Assembly: GCA_903881065.1 (NCBI GenBank)
Contig: CAIRRW010000108.1
Coordinates: 1-12,475, forward strand
Direction of reading: 5' to 3'
DNA from: an uncultured Bacteroidota bacterium
GTDB taxonomy: Bacteria > Bacteroidota > Bacteroidia > 2-12-FULL-35-15
Length of the DNA: 12,475 bases
In this document: piece by piece, positions 1 to 7,052 of the stretch
How positions within the stretch are numbered: the stretch's first letter is position 1
Layout of the letters: the number at the start of each line of letters is the position of its first letter
The notes under the pieces: generated by a model
Seen by the model: the letters and a program-made list of their open reading frames with translations, nothing else
The model's database searches: none
Told to the model about the DNA's origin: nothing
Made by a program: the position numbers and the translations under genes

Positions 1-140
1 ATATTTTGTTGTTTTAACATCATTAAAAAAATTTCAGTATTGTCGCGATTTTATAATTAAACTATTTATTTATAGCTACGTCAAAGGAATAATAAAGGCA
101 CTTTCAAAGAAATATTTAACCTTATTAAATACCAATAAAA

Positions 141-284
141 ATGACAAATAAATATATCGCCGCAATAACAATAATATCAACTGCACTTGTTATAGGTGTT
201 GTAATGTTTCTAAAAGTTAGTGGATTGTTTATGATACGATGGATGAAGAAAGATAACCATCTAATAAAGAATATTTTAAAATAG
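141..284 (+). CDS. Small single-span membrane protein (hypothetical, 47 aa)
   Basis: An ATG-to-TAG reading frame of 47 codons. Residues about 6-24 form one hydrophobic stretch (Ile, Ala, Val, Leu, Met rich, with Ile-Gly-Val-Val-Met-Phe-Leu), followed by a basic tail containing Arg-Trp-Met-Lys-Lys. This is the pattern of a single-pass inner-membrane peptide with a positive cytoplasmic C-terminus. I do not recognise a family. No good Shine-Dalgarno or TAnnTTTG box precedes it, which weakens the call. A-rich sequence (accaataaaa) lies directly before the ATG, as is common in Bacteroidota. Its 3' end faces the lipoprotein gene on the other strand, 50 bp away. It could be a chance ORF in AT-rich DNA; the charge and hydrophobicity pattern is the only positive argument. 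Confidence 0.35.
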   Translation: MTNKYIAAITIISTALVIGVVMFLKVSGLFMIRWMKKDNHLIKNILK

Positions 285-334
285 TTATTTCGATTTTTCC
301 GCTTTGTAACTTATCAATTAACAAATCATTGAAT

Positions 335-517
335 TTAACATCCCTTAGTTGAAGGAAATAATGCAGGATCTACCCAAGGAATATTATTCAGTTGTTGTTC
401 TTTGGTAATAGAAGCGGGTTCCCCTATGTTATTTCTTGGCAACTCTTTATTGTTTGGTGACGTACAAGAAGATGTAAACAATAATAATAAGGGTAAGTAC
501 TTTATTAAATTCTTCAT
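335..517 (-). CDS. Small putative lipoprotein (60 aa)
   Basis: The N-terminus has Met-Lys-Asn-Leu-Ile-Lys, a hydrophobic core (Leu-Pro-Leu-Leu-Leu-Leu-Phe) and then Thr-Ser-Ser-Cys, a loose Bacteroidota lipobox with Cys18 as the likely lipidated residue. The mature part is only about 43 residues, Asn/Pro rich, with no recognisable domain. It is expected in the cell envelope and its role is unknown. An exact TAnnTTTG box (535-542) lies 18 bp before the ATG, which supports expression and this start. The downstream side (285-334) shows no clear terminator. It is convergent with the 47-aa ORF to its left and divergent from the 50-aa gene to its right. Confidence 0.6.
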   Translation of the reverse strand: MKNLIKYLPLLLLFTSSCTSPNNKELPRNNIGEPASITKEQQLNNIPWVDPALFPSTKGC

Positions 518-534
518 GGCTTTTAATGTTTTAA

Positions 535-542
535 CAAAGGTA
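535..542 (-). promoter_or_regulatory. -7 box (TACCTTTG) for the small lipoprotein
   Basis: Reads TACCTTTG on the minus strand, an exact match to the Bacteroidota TAnnTTTG -7 consensus, 18 bp before the lipoprotein ATG. No convincing -33 TTTG is seen at 19-21 bp spacing, so this is a motif-level call. Confidence 0.45.
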
Positions 543-645
543 GAAATTATTTAACTTTTTGCATGATTAAAATCAATAATTACCCTAACTTTTAAAAGAT
601 AATGACTTTGTAGTAGAAACTATTACAGGTTTATCATTTTTACAA

Positions 646-661
646 TTACCGTCGGCGGTAA
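646..661. promoter_or_regulatory. Perfect dyad TTACCG-TCGG-CGGTAA upstream of the 50-aa gene (operator candidate)
   Basis: Two perfect 6-bp arms around a TCGG centre, GC-rich in otherwise AT-rich DNA. A near -7 box TTACTTTG (672-679, one mismatch to TAnnTTTG) starts 10 bp further on, so the dyad covers the place where the -33 element of that promoter would lie. The layout fits a repressor or activator site for the gene starting at 711. It could instead be a small RNA hairpin if transcription starts further upstream. Confidence 0.4.
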
Positions 662-710
662 ATTTTAGGTGTTACTTTGTAATGTAATTAAAAACGAAAT
701 AAAAAACAAG

Positions 711-863
711 ATGAAAATATTTATTAAAAGAAAAACAGTGGATGATGGTAGCCGTCCGATAATCAAAATTCAGATTGATTATAAAACAATAATAACAGTT
801 CGTTCGCTTGAAGCTTTTGAAAAGTGGAAATCACTTTTTCCTGAAGCAAGAATAGTAAGCTAA
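711..863 (+). CDS. Small basic conserved-looking protein (50 aa)
   Basis: The start is placed at 711 rather than at the upstream in-frame ATG (669), because residues before 711 overlap the probable -7 box and read like random Asn/Lys sequence. From 711 the protein is compact and balanced: Lys-Ile-Phe-Ile-Lys-Arg-Lys opening, an alternating beta-like centre (Ile-Ile-Lys-Ile-Gln-Ile-Asp) and an aromatic helix-like end (Phe-Glu-Lys-Trp-Lys-Ser-Leu-Phe-Pro). No membrane segment or signal peptide, so it should be cytosolic. I do not recognise a family. Support comes from its setting: a dyad and near -7 box upstream and a strong terminator 58 bp downstream, making a self-contained one-gene transcription unit. 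Confidence 0.55.
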   Translation: MKIFIKRKTVDDGSRPIIKIQIDYKTIITVRSLEAFEKWKSLFPEARIVS

Positions 864-920
864 ACAAAGTCCATGTGCTAGTCTCCTTTTCCAGTTTATT
901 TACAACGTTGATTAGTTAGT

Positions 921-957
921 ATGAATTATTTCTGGGAGAAGTAATTCATTTTCTTTT
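921..957 (+). terminator. Intrinsic terminator after the 50-aa gene
   Basis: ATGAATTATTTCT (921-933), a GGG loop, and AGAAGTAATTCAT (937-949) form a 13-bp stem with a single T-G wobble, followed by TTTTCTTTTA. The T-rich tail is on the plus strand, so it should stop transcripts from the gene ending at 863. The minus-strand GNAT remnant ends inside the stem (stop at 946-948), but on that strand the hairpin is not followed by T residues. Confidence 0.75.
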
Positions 958-1219
958 ATACAAAGGTAACCTTACTTGCTTAGCTAATGCTTCTGAAGCT
1001 AAATCACCTTCTATACTAAATACCCACACAAATAATGCTTTCAGCGGATGTTCTTTATGCATATTTTCAATGGCTGCTATCGAATGTTTCTTAGCTATTC
1101 CTTTTCTTCAAAACTCCTTAAACACCATTTTTCAACAAATGTTCAATTACCTCTTCATTAACATCCAATTGATTGGGGTCATTTTTGGTGGCAAAAATAT
1201 TCTCTGCCAATTCTATCAT
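946..1219 (-). pseudogene. GNAT-family N-acetyltransferase remnant with internal deletion
   Basis: Two pieces of one GNAT-like protein lie in different minus-strand frames. The N-terminal piece (1219 to 1118) begins Met-Ile-Glu-Leu-Ala-Glu-Asn-Ile-Phe and runs 33 residues before a TAA. The C-terminal piece (from about 1128 to 946) carries Arg-Lys-Gly-Ile-Ala-Lys-Lys, the acetyl-CoA pyrophosphate-binding signature of motif A, then His-Pro-Leu-Lys-Ala-Leu-Phe-Val-Trp and a normal-looking end Leu-Pro-Leu-Tyr-Lys-Arg-Lys. The central strands expected between them, perhaps 60-80 residues, are missing, and the frame changes at the junction near 1128. A TGA (1108-1110) sits where an Arg (CGA) would precede Arg-Lys-Gly. 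It cannot make a working enzyme. It sits 87 bp downstream of the pyruvate carboxylase stop. Family assignment rests on motif A and my memory of similar Bacteroidota proteins. Confidence 0.7.
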
Positions 1220-1306
1220 TCGTTGAAAATTCGATTTGTTAATTAAATTTCCACAATTTCTGACAGTATCATCTAAAACTTACAAAATTCACATATCAGA
1301 TGCATT

Positions 1307-4300
1307 TTATTTAATCTCGATAACCAAATCATTTAATTCAACTAATGAATTCTCTTTTAGTAAAATATTACTTATTTCCCCAGCAATATTTGCTACAACA
1401 GTATTTTCCATTTTCATTGCTTCAATTGTAAACAATGGTTGATTCAATTTTACTTTTTCACCTTGCTTTACCCATATTTTACTTAGTAACCCCGGTAATG
1501 GAGCACCGATTTCTTTTTCTCCGTTTGCTTTTTTGTTGTGATTAAAATCGGTTTTAATTGAATGGTCTTTAACTTCAAGTGCTCTCGTTTGTCCATTAAG
1601 TTTAAAATAAACTGTCCTCATCCCTTTATCATCAGGTTCTGATTTATATAAAAATTTGACAATAATAGTTTTTCCTTCAGCAATCTTTATAATAATTTCT
1701 TCATTGGATTTCAATCCGTAAAAAAATGATGTAGTTGGAATTACGCTCACATTTCCCCATTCTTCCTTATTCAAATAATACTCCTCAAAAACTTTTGGAT
1801 AGAATTTATAAGAAAGGAAATCTTCCAATGAGGAATCCGATGAGAATTTTTTTCTAAAGTCACTCAATTCTTTTTCAAAATCTACAGGTGACAAATGTTT
1901 GTTTGGCAAGTCCACAAAAGGTTTTTCATCTTTCAATACCATTTTCTGAAAGTCCTTTGGCCATCCGCCATCCGGTTGACCAAGTTCACCTTTCAACATT
2001 CCTTTTACAGAATTTGGAAACGAAAGAGTATTTCCTTTTTCCAACACATCCTGCTTTGTTAGATTACTATTTACCATAAACATGGCTAAATCACCAACTA
2101 CTTTTGAGGAAGGAGTAACCTTAACAATATCACCAAACAATTCATTGGCATCTATGTAAGCCTGTTTAATATCATCCATTCGTTCAGCTAATCCCAATGA
2201 ATAAGCCTGCGGTTTCAAATTTGAATACTGGCCACCAGGGATTTCATGTTTGTAAACCTCTGCCGTACTTGATTTTAATTCAGATTCAAAAGGGTAATAG
2301 TATTCGCGCACATTTTCCCAATAATTACTATACGCATTCAATGTATTTATATCATAATGATTGTATCTCGGAGTTCCTTTCAGCGCTTCGATAAGCACAT
2401 TGAAATTCGGTTGAGAAGTTAGTCCTGACATAGAAGAAAGTGCTACATCGATAATATCTACGCCTGCTTCAATAGCTTTCAAATAAGTTGCCGATTGAAT
2501 ACCGGCAGTGTCGTGTGTGTGCAAATGAATTGGTATATCTATTGACTTTTTCAATTCTGAAATTAGTTTTTCTGCTGCATAAGGTTTTAATAATCCTGCC
2601 ATATCCTTTATACAAAGTATGTGAGCACCTGTATCCTCAATGCGTTTGGCAAGGTCTAAGTAATAGTTTAAATTAAATTTAGGGCGGGCAGGATTTAAAA
2701 TATCACCTGAATAACCCATAGATACTTCTGCTATTGAACTTGTGTTTTTAATAACAGCATCAATACTTGTTCGCATATTTTCTAGGCTGTTCAATGAATC
2801 AAAAATCCTGAAAATATCTATTCCTTTTTCAGCAGATACCTCAATAAACTTTTCCACCAGATTGTCGGGATAAGCAGTGTAGCCAACAGCATTGGCGCCT
2901 CTTATCAGCATTTGCAATAAAGTATTAGGCATTGCTTCTCGCAAAAGTTCAAGTCTTTCCCATGGACTTTCATGTAAAAAACGCATTGCAACATCAAACG
3001 TTGCTCCGCCCCAAACTTCCATTGAAAACATTTGTGGAAAATGTTTTGAAAACGAATTTGCGAATGGAATCAAATCTGTGGTACGTGCACGTGTAGCTAG
3101 TAATGATTGATGAGCATCGCGCATGGTACAGTCAGTAAACAAAATTTGATTTTGACTCTTAACCCATTTTGAGAATTCAACAGGTTTAAGTTTATCGAGT
3201 AATTGTTTTGTTCCTTCGGGATGCACTTTTATTGCTGAACTGTCTGGTAATTTGGCAGGAACAAACGTTTTATTCGGAATAATAATTTTCACATCGGGAT
3301 TGCCATTTACAATTGTATTCGCTACAAATTTTAAAACCTTTGTTCCGCTGTCTGCTTTTTTCTTGAGACGTGTTAGCTCAGGATGATCTGCAATAAAGTT
3401 GACTGTGATGTTACCTTGTTGAAAGGTTTCGTGCATAATCAGATTTTCCAGAAAAGGAATATTTGTTTTAACACCACGTATTCTGAATTCTCTCAGCGTT
3501 CGCAATAATCGCAGACTTGTACCTTTTAATGTTCTTCCTTTTGCAGTAATTTTTACTAGCATTGAATCGAAGAAAGGAGAAATTTTTACTCCAGGATAGG
3601 AGCTGCCTTCATCAATGCGAATACCGTATCCACCGGCATTGCGGTATGCAACGATAGTTCCGTAATCAGGTTTAAAATCATTTTCAGGATCTTCAGTTGT
3701 AATGCGGCACTGGATAGCAAACCCATTGCATTGAAGACTTTCCTGACTTTTTATAAATATTCCAGGACTTGATAATTCATGTCCGCTTGCAATTAAAATC
3801 TGACTTCTTACAATGTCAATACCTGTTACTTCTTCGGTTACCGTATGTTCTACCTGAATACGTGGATTTACTTCAATGAAATAAATGTTCTCACTTTTAT
3901 CAACTAAAAACTCAACAGTTCCTGCATTGTTATAATTTACTTCACGGGCAATTGCAAGTGCATATTTGTATAATTTGTCTTTAGTTTCCTGTTTAAGATT
4001 AGGAGCAGGAGCTATTTCAACAACCTTTTGAAATCTGCGCTGTACGCTACAGTCACGTTCAAAGAGATGTACGATATTACCATGCTTATCTCCTAAAATC
4101 TGTACTTCAATATGTTTTGGCGATTCAATAAACTTTTCAATAAAAATAGTATCGTCTCCAAAAGCTGTTTTGGCTTCACGCCTGGCTTCATTAAAAAGCT
4201 GTTCAAGTAATTTTTCGTCGCGAACCACACGCATACCTCTTCCTCCTCCACCTGCTGCCGCCTTCAGCATTAATGGAAATCCAATTCTTTTTGCTTCTGC

Positions 4301-4744
4301 CTGAACAATAGTAATATCAGTTAGGTTAATTTTACTATCAGCAATTAAAGGAACATTTGCTTTAAGAGCAACCTTCTTGGCAGCTACTTTATCGCCAAGC
4401 TGCGCCATTACTTCCGGATCGGGACCTACCCAAAGAATATTTGCTTCCCTGCATTTAGTTGCAAACTCAACATTTTCAGACAAAAAACCATAACCGGGAT
4501 GAATTGCATCAACACCTTCACGGATTGCAACAGTTATAATTTCATTGATATCTAAATAAGGCTTTAATGGATCAGTGTCTTTCCCTATTTGATAGGCCTC
4601 ATCGGCTTTATAGCGATGCAGAGAATAACGATCTTCGTAGGTATAAACAGCAACGGTTTTGATGTGCAACTCACTCGCAGCTCTCAAGATACGAATAGCT
4701 ATTTCGCCACGGTTAGCGACTAGCAATTTTGATATGATTTTCAT
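1307..4744 (-). CDS. pyc: Pyruvate carboxylase (single-chain, biotin-dependent, 1145 aa)
   Basis: Cytosolic anaplerotic enzyme: ATP-dependent carboxylation of biotin, then carboxyl transfer to pyruvate to give oxaloacetate. All domains are in the usual order. Biotin carboxylase occupies about residues 1-455, with LLVANRGEIAIR at the start, HPGYGFLSEN, the glycine-rich ATP-grasp loop AAAGGGGRGMRV and EVNPRIQVEHTVTEEVTG. The carboxyltransferase spans about 535-830, with FTDCTMRDAHQSLLATR, MEVWGGATFDVAMRFL, the carbamylated-lysine motif CIKDMAGLLKP and the metal-binding HLHTHDTAG. A C-terminal biotin carrier domain has EAMKMEN, placing the biotinyl lysine at Lys1111 (codon 1412-1414). The length matches the family (about 1150). 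Linker and allosteric regions are present and no lesion is visible, so the gene should be functional. It appears monocistronic, with a TAnnTTTG box at 4770-4777. The start agrees with the family's conserved N-terminus. Confidence 0.97.
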   Translation of the reverse strand: MKIISKLLVANRGEIAIRILRAASELHIKTVAVYTYEDRYSLHRYKADEAYQIGKDTDPLKPYLDINEIITVAIREGVDAIHPGYGFLSENVEFATKCREANILWVGPDPEVMAQLGDKVAAKKVALKANVPLIADSKINLTDITIVQAEAKRIGFPLMLKAAAGGGGRGMRVVRDEKLLEQLFNEARREAKTAFGDDTIFIEKFIESPKHIEVQILGDKHGNIVHLFERDCSVQRRFQKVVEIAPAPNLKQETKDKLYKYALAIAREVNYNNAGTVEFLVDKSENIYFIEVNPRIQVEHTVTEEVTGIDIVRSQILIASGHELSSPGIFIKSQESLQCNGFAIQCRITTEDPENDFKPDYGTIVAYRNAGGYGIRIDEGSSYPGVKISPFFDSMLVKITAKGRTLKGTSLRLLRTLREFRIRGVKTNIPFLENLIMHETFQQGNITVNFIADHPELTRLKKKADSGTKVLKFVANTIVNGNPDVKIIIPNKTFVPAKLPDSSAIKVHPEGTKQLLDKLKPVEFSKWVKSQNQILFTDCTMRDAHQSLLATRARTTDLIPFANSFSKHFPQMFSMEVWGGATFDVAMRFLHESPWERLELLREAMPNTLLQMLIRGANAVGYTAYPDNLVEKFIEVSAEKGIDIFRIFDSLNSLENMRTSIDAVIKNTSSIAEVSMGYSGDILNPARPKFNLNYYLDLAKRIEDTGAHILCIKDMAGLLKPYAAEKLISELKKSIDIPIHLHTHDTAGIQSATYLKAIEAGVDIIDVALSSMSGLTSQPNFNVLIEALKGTPRYNHYDINTLNAYSNYWENVREYYYPFESELKSSTAEVYKHEIPGGQYSNLKPQAYSLGLAERMDDIKQAYIDANELFGDIVKVTPSSKVVGDLAMFMVNSNLTKQDVLEKGNTLSFPNSVKGMLKGELGQPDGGWPKDFQKMVLKDEKPFVDLPNKHLSPVDFEKELSDFRKKFSSDSSLEDFLSYKFYPKVFEEYYLNKEEWGNVSVIPTTSFFYGLKSNEEIIIKIAEGKTIIVKFLYKSEPDDKGMRTVYFKLNGQTRALEVKDHSIKTDFNHNKKANGEKEIGAPLPGLLSKIWVKQGEKVKLNQPLFTIEAMKMENTVVANIAGEISNILLKENSLVELNDLVIEIK

Positions 4745-4769
4745 GTATTGATTTGGTATTGGTTCGTTT

Positions 4770-4777
4770 CAAAATTA
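4770..4777 (-). promoter_or_regulatory. -7 box (TAATTTTG) upstream of pyc
   Basis: Reads TAATTTTG on the minus strand, an exact TAnnTTTG match 26 bp before the ATG, implying a leader of roughly 15-20 nt. A second match (TATTTTTG, 4819-4826) lies 49 bp further upstream and could be an alternative start. No clear -33 box. The rest of the 218-bp gap to the next gene shows nothing recognisable. Confidence 0.45.
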
Positions 4778-4962
4778 AACAATTAAATGCTGAATTATGA
4801 AACATATTTTGTAGAATACAAAAATAAACTTCAGTATAATTAATTTATAGTATTAAAGACACGGCAAAAGTTTTGATTGTTTCTCTTATTAGATATTTCC
4901 TTCTTTTTCGTTACCCTTTGTATATAATATGCAAATAAACGGACTGGAAACGGAAAGGTATC

Positions 4963-5349
4963 CTAAATAAACTTCTTTAACCATTCAATAGCCTTTATTT
5001 TATTTGAAAACAATTTGGTTGGTCTTGAAGGTTTCTCAATATTTAAATAAAAATCTCCAGTAATCTTGTGACCTAACGATGAAACAATAAAAGCATCTGC
5101 CTTACTATATATACATGTATCATTCGAGGCCCAAAAATCACGAATTTCTTTATTAGGAAGAGAAAACTGATCGAAGGTATGAAGTATGGGCATTTTTTGC
5201 TTATTAGTTAAAATACCAATAACGCTGATAAGCAGCTTCATGTCTTCAACAGTTTGGATCCTTGTTTCAAAGTTATGAATAGTTAATATCCCTATATCTA
5301 TTAACTCAATTTTGTGGGTTTCAATTATTTTCTGACTAATTACTTTCAT
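4963..5349 (-). CDS. SpoIIAA/STAS-like protein of unknown function (128 aa)
   Basis: A soluble protein with no signal peptide or membrane segment. An N-terminal beta-rich part (Lys-Ile-Glu-Leu-Ile-Asp-Ile-Gly-Ile-Leu-Thr-Ile) is followed by a helix (Val-Glu-Asp-Met-Lys-Leu-Leu), a strand with Pro-Ile-Leu-His-Thr-Phe-Asp, then the segment Ala-Asp-Ala-Phe-Ile-Val-Ser-Ser-Leu-Gly-His-Lys, and finally Lys-Ala-Ile-Glu-Trp-Leu-Lys-Lys-Phe. The last two blocks, with an acidic/alanine turn and a closing 'AIEWL' helix, are typical of the small SpoIIAA-like or STAS/SEC14-like Bacteroidota families. Such proteins may act in signalling or stress responses; no partner kinase or phosphatase is encoded nearby. 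It is probably transcribed alone: an exact TAnnTTTG box lies 16 bp upstream and there are about 200 bp to each neighbouring gene. The fold assignment is inference. Confidence 0.7.
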   Translation of the reverse strand: MKVISQKIIETHKIELIDIGILTIHNFETRIQTVEDMKLLISVIGILTNKQKMPILHTFDQFSLPNKEIRDFWASNDTCIYSKADAFIVSSLGHKITGDFYLNIEKPSRPTKLFSNKIKAIEWLKKFI

Positions 5350-5364
5350 TTGTTTTAGATTTTA

Positions 5365-5372
5365 CAAATGTA
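5365..5372 (-). promoter_or_regulatory. -7 box (TACATTTG) for the 128-aa protein
   Basis: Reads TACATTTG on the minus strand, an exact TAnnTTTG match 16 bp before the ATG, implying a very short leader. No clear -33 match. The remaining sequence up to 5549 holds no gene or structure I can support. Confidence 0.45.
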
Positions 5373-5549
5373 GATAAATATTTAACTAGTCGGATATTTT
5401 AATATACTCGACCGAAAAATCTTACGCTTCATCTTAAACAGTTCTAAAATACTATGTTTTAAGTGAATTATTATCGAATGTCCTCGAAAACGTTTAACAG
5501 AAACAGGTAATTTGTTTACTCATTAATACTTTGATGTTAAACTATCAGT

Positions 5550-6140
5550 TTATTTTATGAGTTTCTCCTGTTTATAGATTAAGTCCTTAAACTCTTTTTT
5601 ATCAGGTGGGTTGTCGTTCTGATATTTCTCAATTAAGGGAAGAGTCAACACTATTTTTAATACTAAATGGTGGTCTACCAGAGAAGAAGTATTACCAGAA
5701 ATATGATGTAATAACGAGGTTAGATTTTTTGTTTTGTTTATGTATTGATTGTTACTGTTTGTTATGAGGTTTATTATTTTACGCTTGAGCAAACTATCTT
5801 TTATTGTTGATGCTTTAGTTGAGGCATTGGCATAATACATACTGGATTTACCGACATACTTATTATATGTTTCCTCCACTACACTTTGTTTAGGCTGGAG
5901 GGCATTAATATCTTCTTCCAGTTTTTTAAGGGCAGGAGTTTTGTCCACCAGTTCCTGATAAAGTTCTTCTGTAAGATCGTTGCTGGACCTTGTAAAACTT
6001 TTAAGTTCGCTATTGCCATCTTGCAGTGCCTGTGGTGTTTCCGGCTTTGTTATGGTATTGTTTGCCTGCTGCCTGTTGCCACAGGAAACCAGCATAGTAA
6101 TACAAGTAATTACGATGAATACCATTGATCTTTGTTTCAT
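5550..6140 (-). CDS. Putative lipoprotein, helical (196 aa)
   Basis: The signal sequence has Met-Lys-Gln-Arg, a hydrophobic core (Val-Phe-Ile-Val-Ile-Thr-Cys-Ile-Thr-Met) and lipobox Leu-Val-Ser-Cys, giving a lipidated Cys20. The mature protein begins Cys-Gly-Asn-Arg-Gln and continues with an Asn/Gln-rich linker, then long charged segments (for example Glu-Leu-Tyr-Gln-Glu-Leu-Val-Asp-Lys, and Leu-Lys-Lys-Leu-Glu-Glu-Asp-Ile) that look mainly alpha-helical. No catalytic motif or known domain is evident. The protein should be anchored in the cell envelope. It lies 82 bp downstream of another lipoprotein gene on the same strand whose mature N-terminus is also Cys-Gly-Asn-Arg-Gln, so the two may be cotranscribed. 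A strong promoter of its own was not found. Confidence 0.8.
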   Translation of the reverse strand: MKQRSMVFIVITCITMLVSCGNRQQANNTITKPETPQALQDGNSELKSFTRSSNDLTEELYQELVDKTPALKKLEEDINALQPKQSVVEETYNKYVGKSSMYYANASTKASTIKDSLLKRKIINLITNSNNQYINKTKNLTSLLHHISGNTSSLVDHHLVLKIVLTLPLIEKYQNDNPPDKKEFKDLIYKQEKLIK

Positions 6141-6222
6141 TTTGTATGAAATTAATGTTTCGATTTAGAAATACCTTATTTTATCAGCAAACATTCACTT
6201 TTTAAGAATAAAAGGATTTTAT

Positions 6223-6870
6223 TTATTTCCACTCAATAGTTTGAGCAATTGCAAACAGTTGAAGCATCTCTTCGCGTGAAAAGTCAAATGAATCATTAGA
6301 ACGCACACAATACGTTTTATTATCCTTGTCGTTTTTCACTATCATAAGAAAATGAAATACCTCACTATCCTTTGCCCTTATTGGCTGAAAGCTGGTATTG
6401 TTTGGTTGTGTTGAATACATAATATAATCTGCACCTTGTTTTAATATTCTTTTAAAACCGGAGATAACGCTTGTTTTAATGTAATCAGTATGTTTTTTCA
6501 AATCCCATTGTGTAGTATATAATTCAACCTCTGCTGATAACCCTCCAAAAGTTTTGTCATGTTCGGCATCTCCTGTAGGTATTGTAAATGCATTTACAAT
6601 ATATTCAGGGCGGTCGCCTTGATTATCATCCAATTCTGATTTTTGCATATCCACCTTCTTTGGTGTCATCATGGTGGCTTTAAATCCTATTTTAGTTAAA
6701 CTTGTTTTTACATAATCTGCAGGTATTGCAGGTACCGTTAAATCAACCTTAGGCTCTTCCTTTTTTACTTGCTTTACAGTATCTTTAAATTCTGTTTTGT
6801 TTTCTTTTGATTGGCGGTTGCCACAGGCTGTTAAAACAACTACAACTACAAGGTAAATTACTTTTTTCAT
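6223..6870 (-). CDS. Putative lipoprotein (215 aa)
   Basis: The signal sequence is Met-Lys-Lys, a valine-rich core (Val-Val-Val-Val-Val-Leu) and lipobox Leu-Thr-Ala-Cys (Cys16). The mature N-terminus Cys-Gly-Asn-Arg-Gln is followed by a Lys/Glu linker of about 25 residues. A compact domain then runs to the C-terminus, with Thr-Thr-Gln-Trp-Asp, Gly-Phe-Lys-Arg-Ile-Leu, Tyr-Ile-Met-Tyr-Ser-Thr-Gln and a closing Ala-Gln-Thr-Ile-Glu-Trp-Lys. I do not recognise the domain; it reads like a mixed alpha/beta envelope protein of unknown role. It is the first of two tandem lipoprotein genes and has an exact TAnnTTTG box 34 bp upstream. The shared five-residue start with the next gene looks like common descent of the signal region, not of the whole proteins. 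Confidence 0.82.
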   Translation of the reverse strand: MKKVIYLVVVVVLTACGNRQSKENKTEFKDTVKQVKKEEPKVDLTVPAIPADYVKTSLTKIGFKATMMTPKKVDMQKSELDDNQGDRPEYIVNAFTIPTGDAEHDKTFGGLSAEVELYTTQWDLKKHTDYIKTSVISGFKRILKQGADYIMYSTQPNNTSFQPIRAKDSEVFHFLMIVKNDKDNKTYCVRSNDSFDFSREEMLQLFAIAQTIEWK

Positions 6871-6904
6871 ATTTTTTGTTTTAGTTTATACGAACTTTCA
6901 ATAA

Positions 6905-6912
6905 CAAAACTA
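6905..6912 (-). promoter_or_regulatory. -7 box (TAGTTTTG) for the lipoprotein pair
   Basis: Reads TAGTTTTG on the minus strand, an exact TAnnTTTG match 34 bp before the ATG. A TTG (6937-6939) sits 24 bp upstream of the box, slightly too far for the usual 19-21 bp. It is the only good promoter found before the two lipoprotein genes, in line with joint transcription. Confidence 0.5.
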
Positions 6913-7052
6913 CATTTAAATTATGTAAAGGAGGAACAATTTTACAGGTTCCATTCTTTTTCATTTATGAACCGAGCTACTTTTAAATTCTCTATTGACA
7001 AGTTACTTACTACAACTGCAGAAGCGGAATGCTAAACCTATAAGTGAATTTA

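Noticed and set aside
1888..3110. Several 60-72 codon plus-strand ORFs inside the pyruvate carboxylase region
   Set aside because: They are antisense shadows of a strongly conserved gene, with protein-unlike composition and no start signals.
5886..6168. Plus-strand ORFs opposite the 196-aa lipoprotein
   Set aside because: Cys/Phe-rich antisense shadows of the signal peptide and linker region; no promoter or family match.
6933..6952. GGAAC/GTTCC hairpin as terminator of the transglutaminase gene
   Set aside because: Only five base pairs, a 10-nt loop and no T-run on the minus strand; too weak to call.
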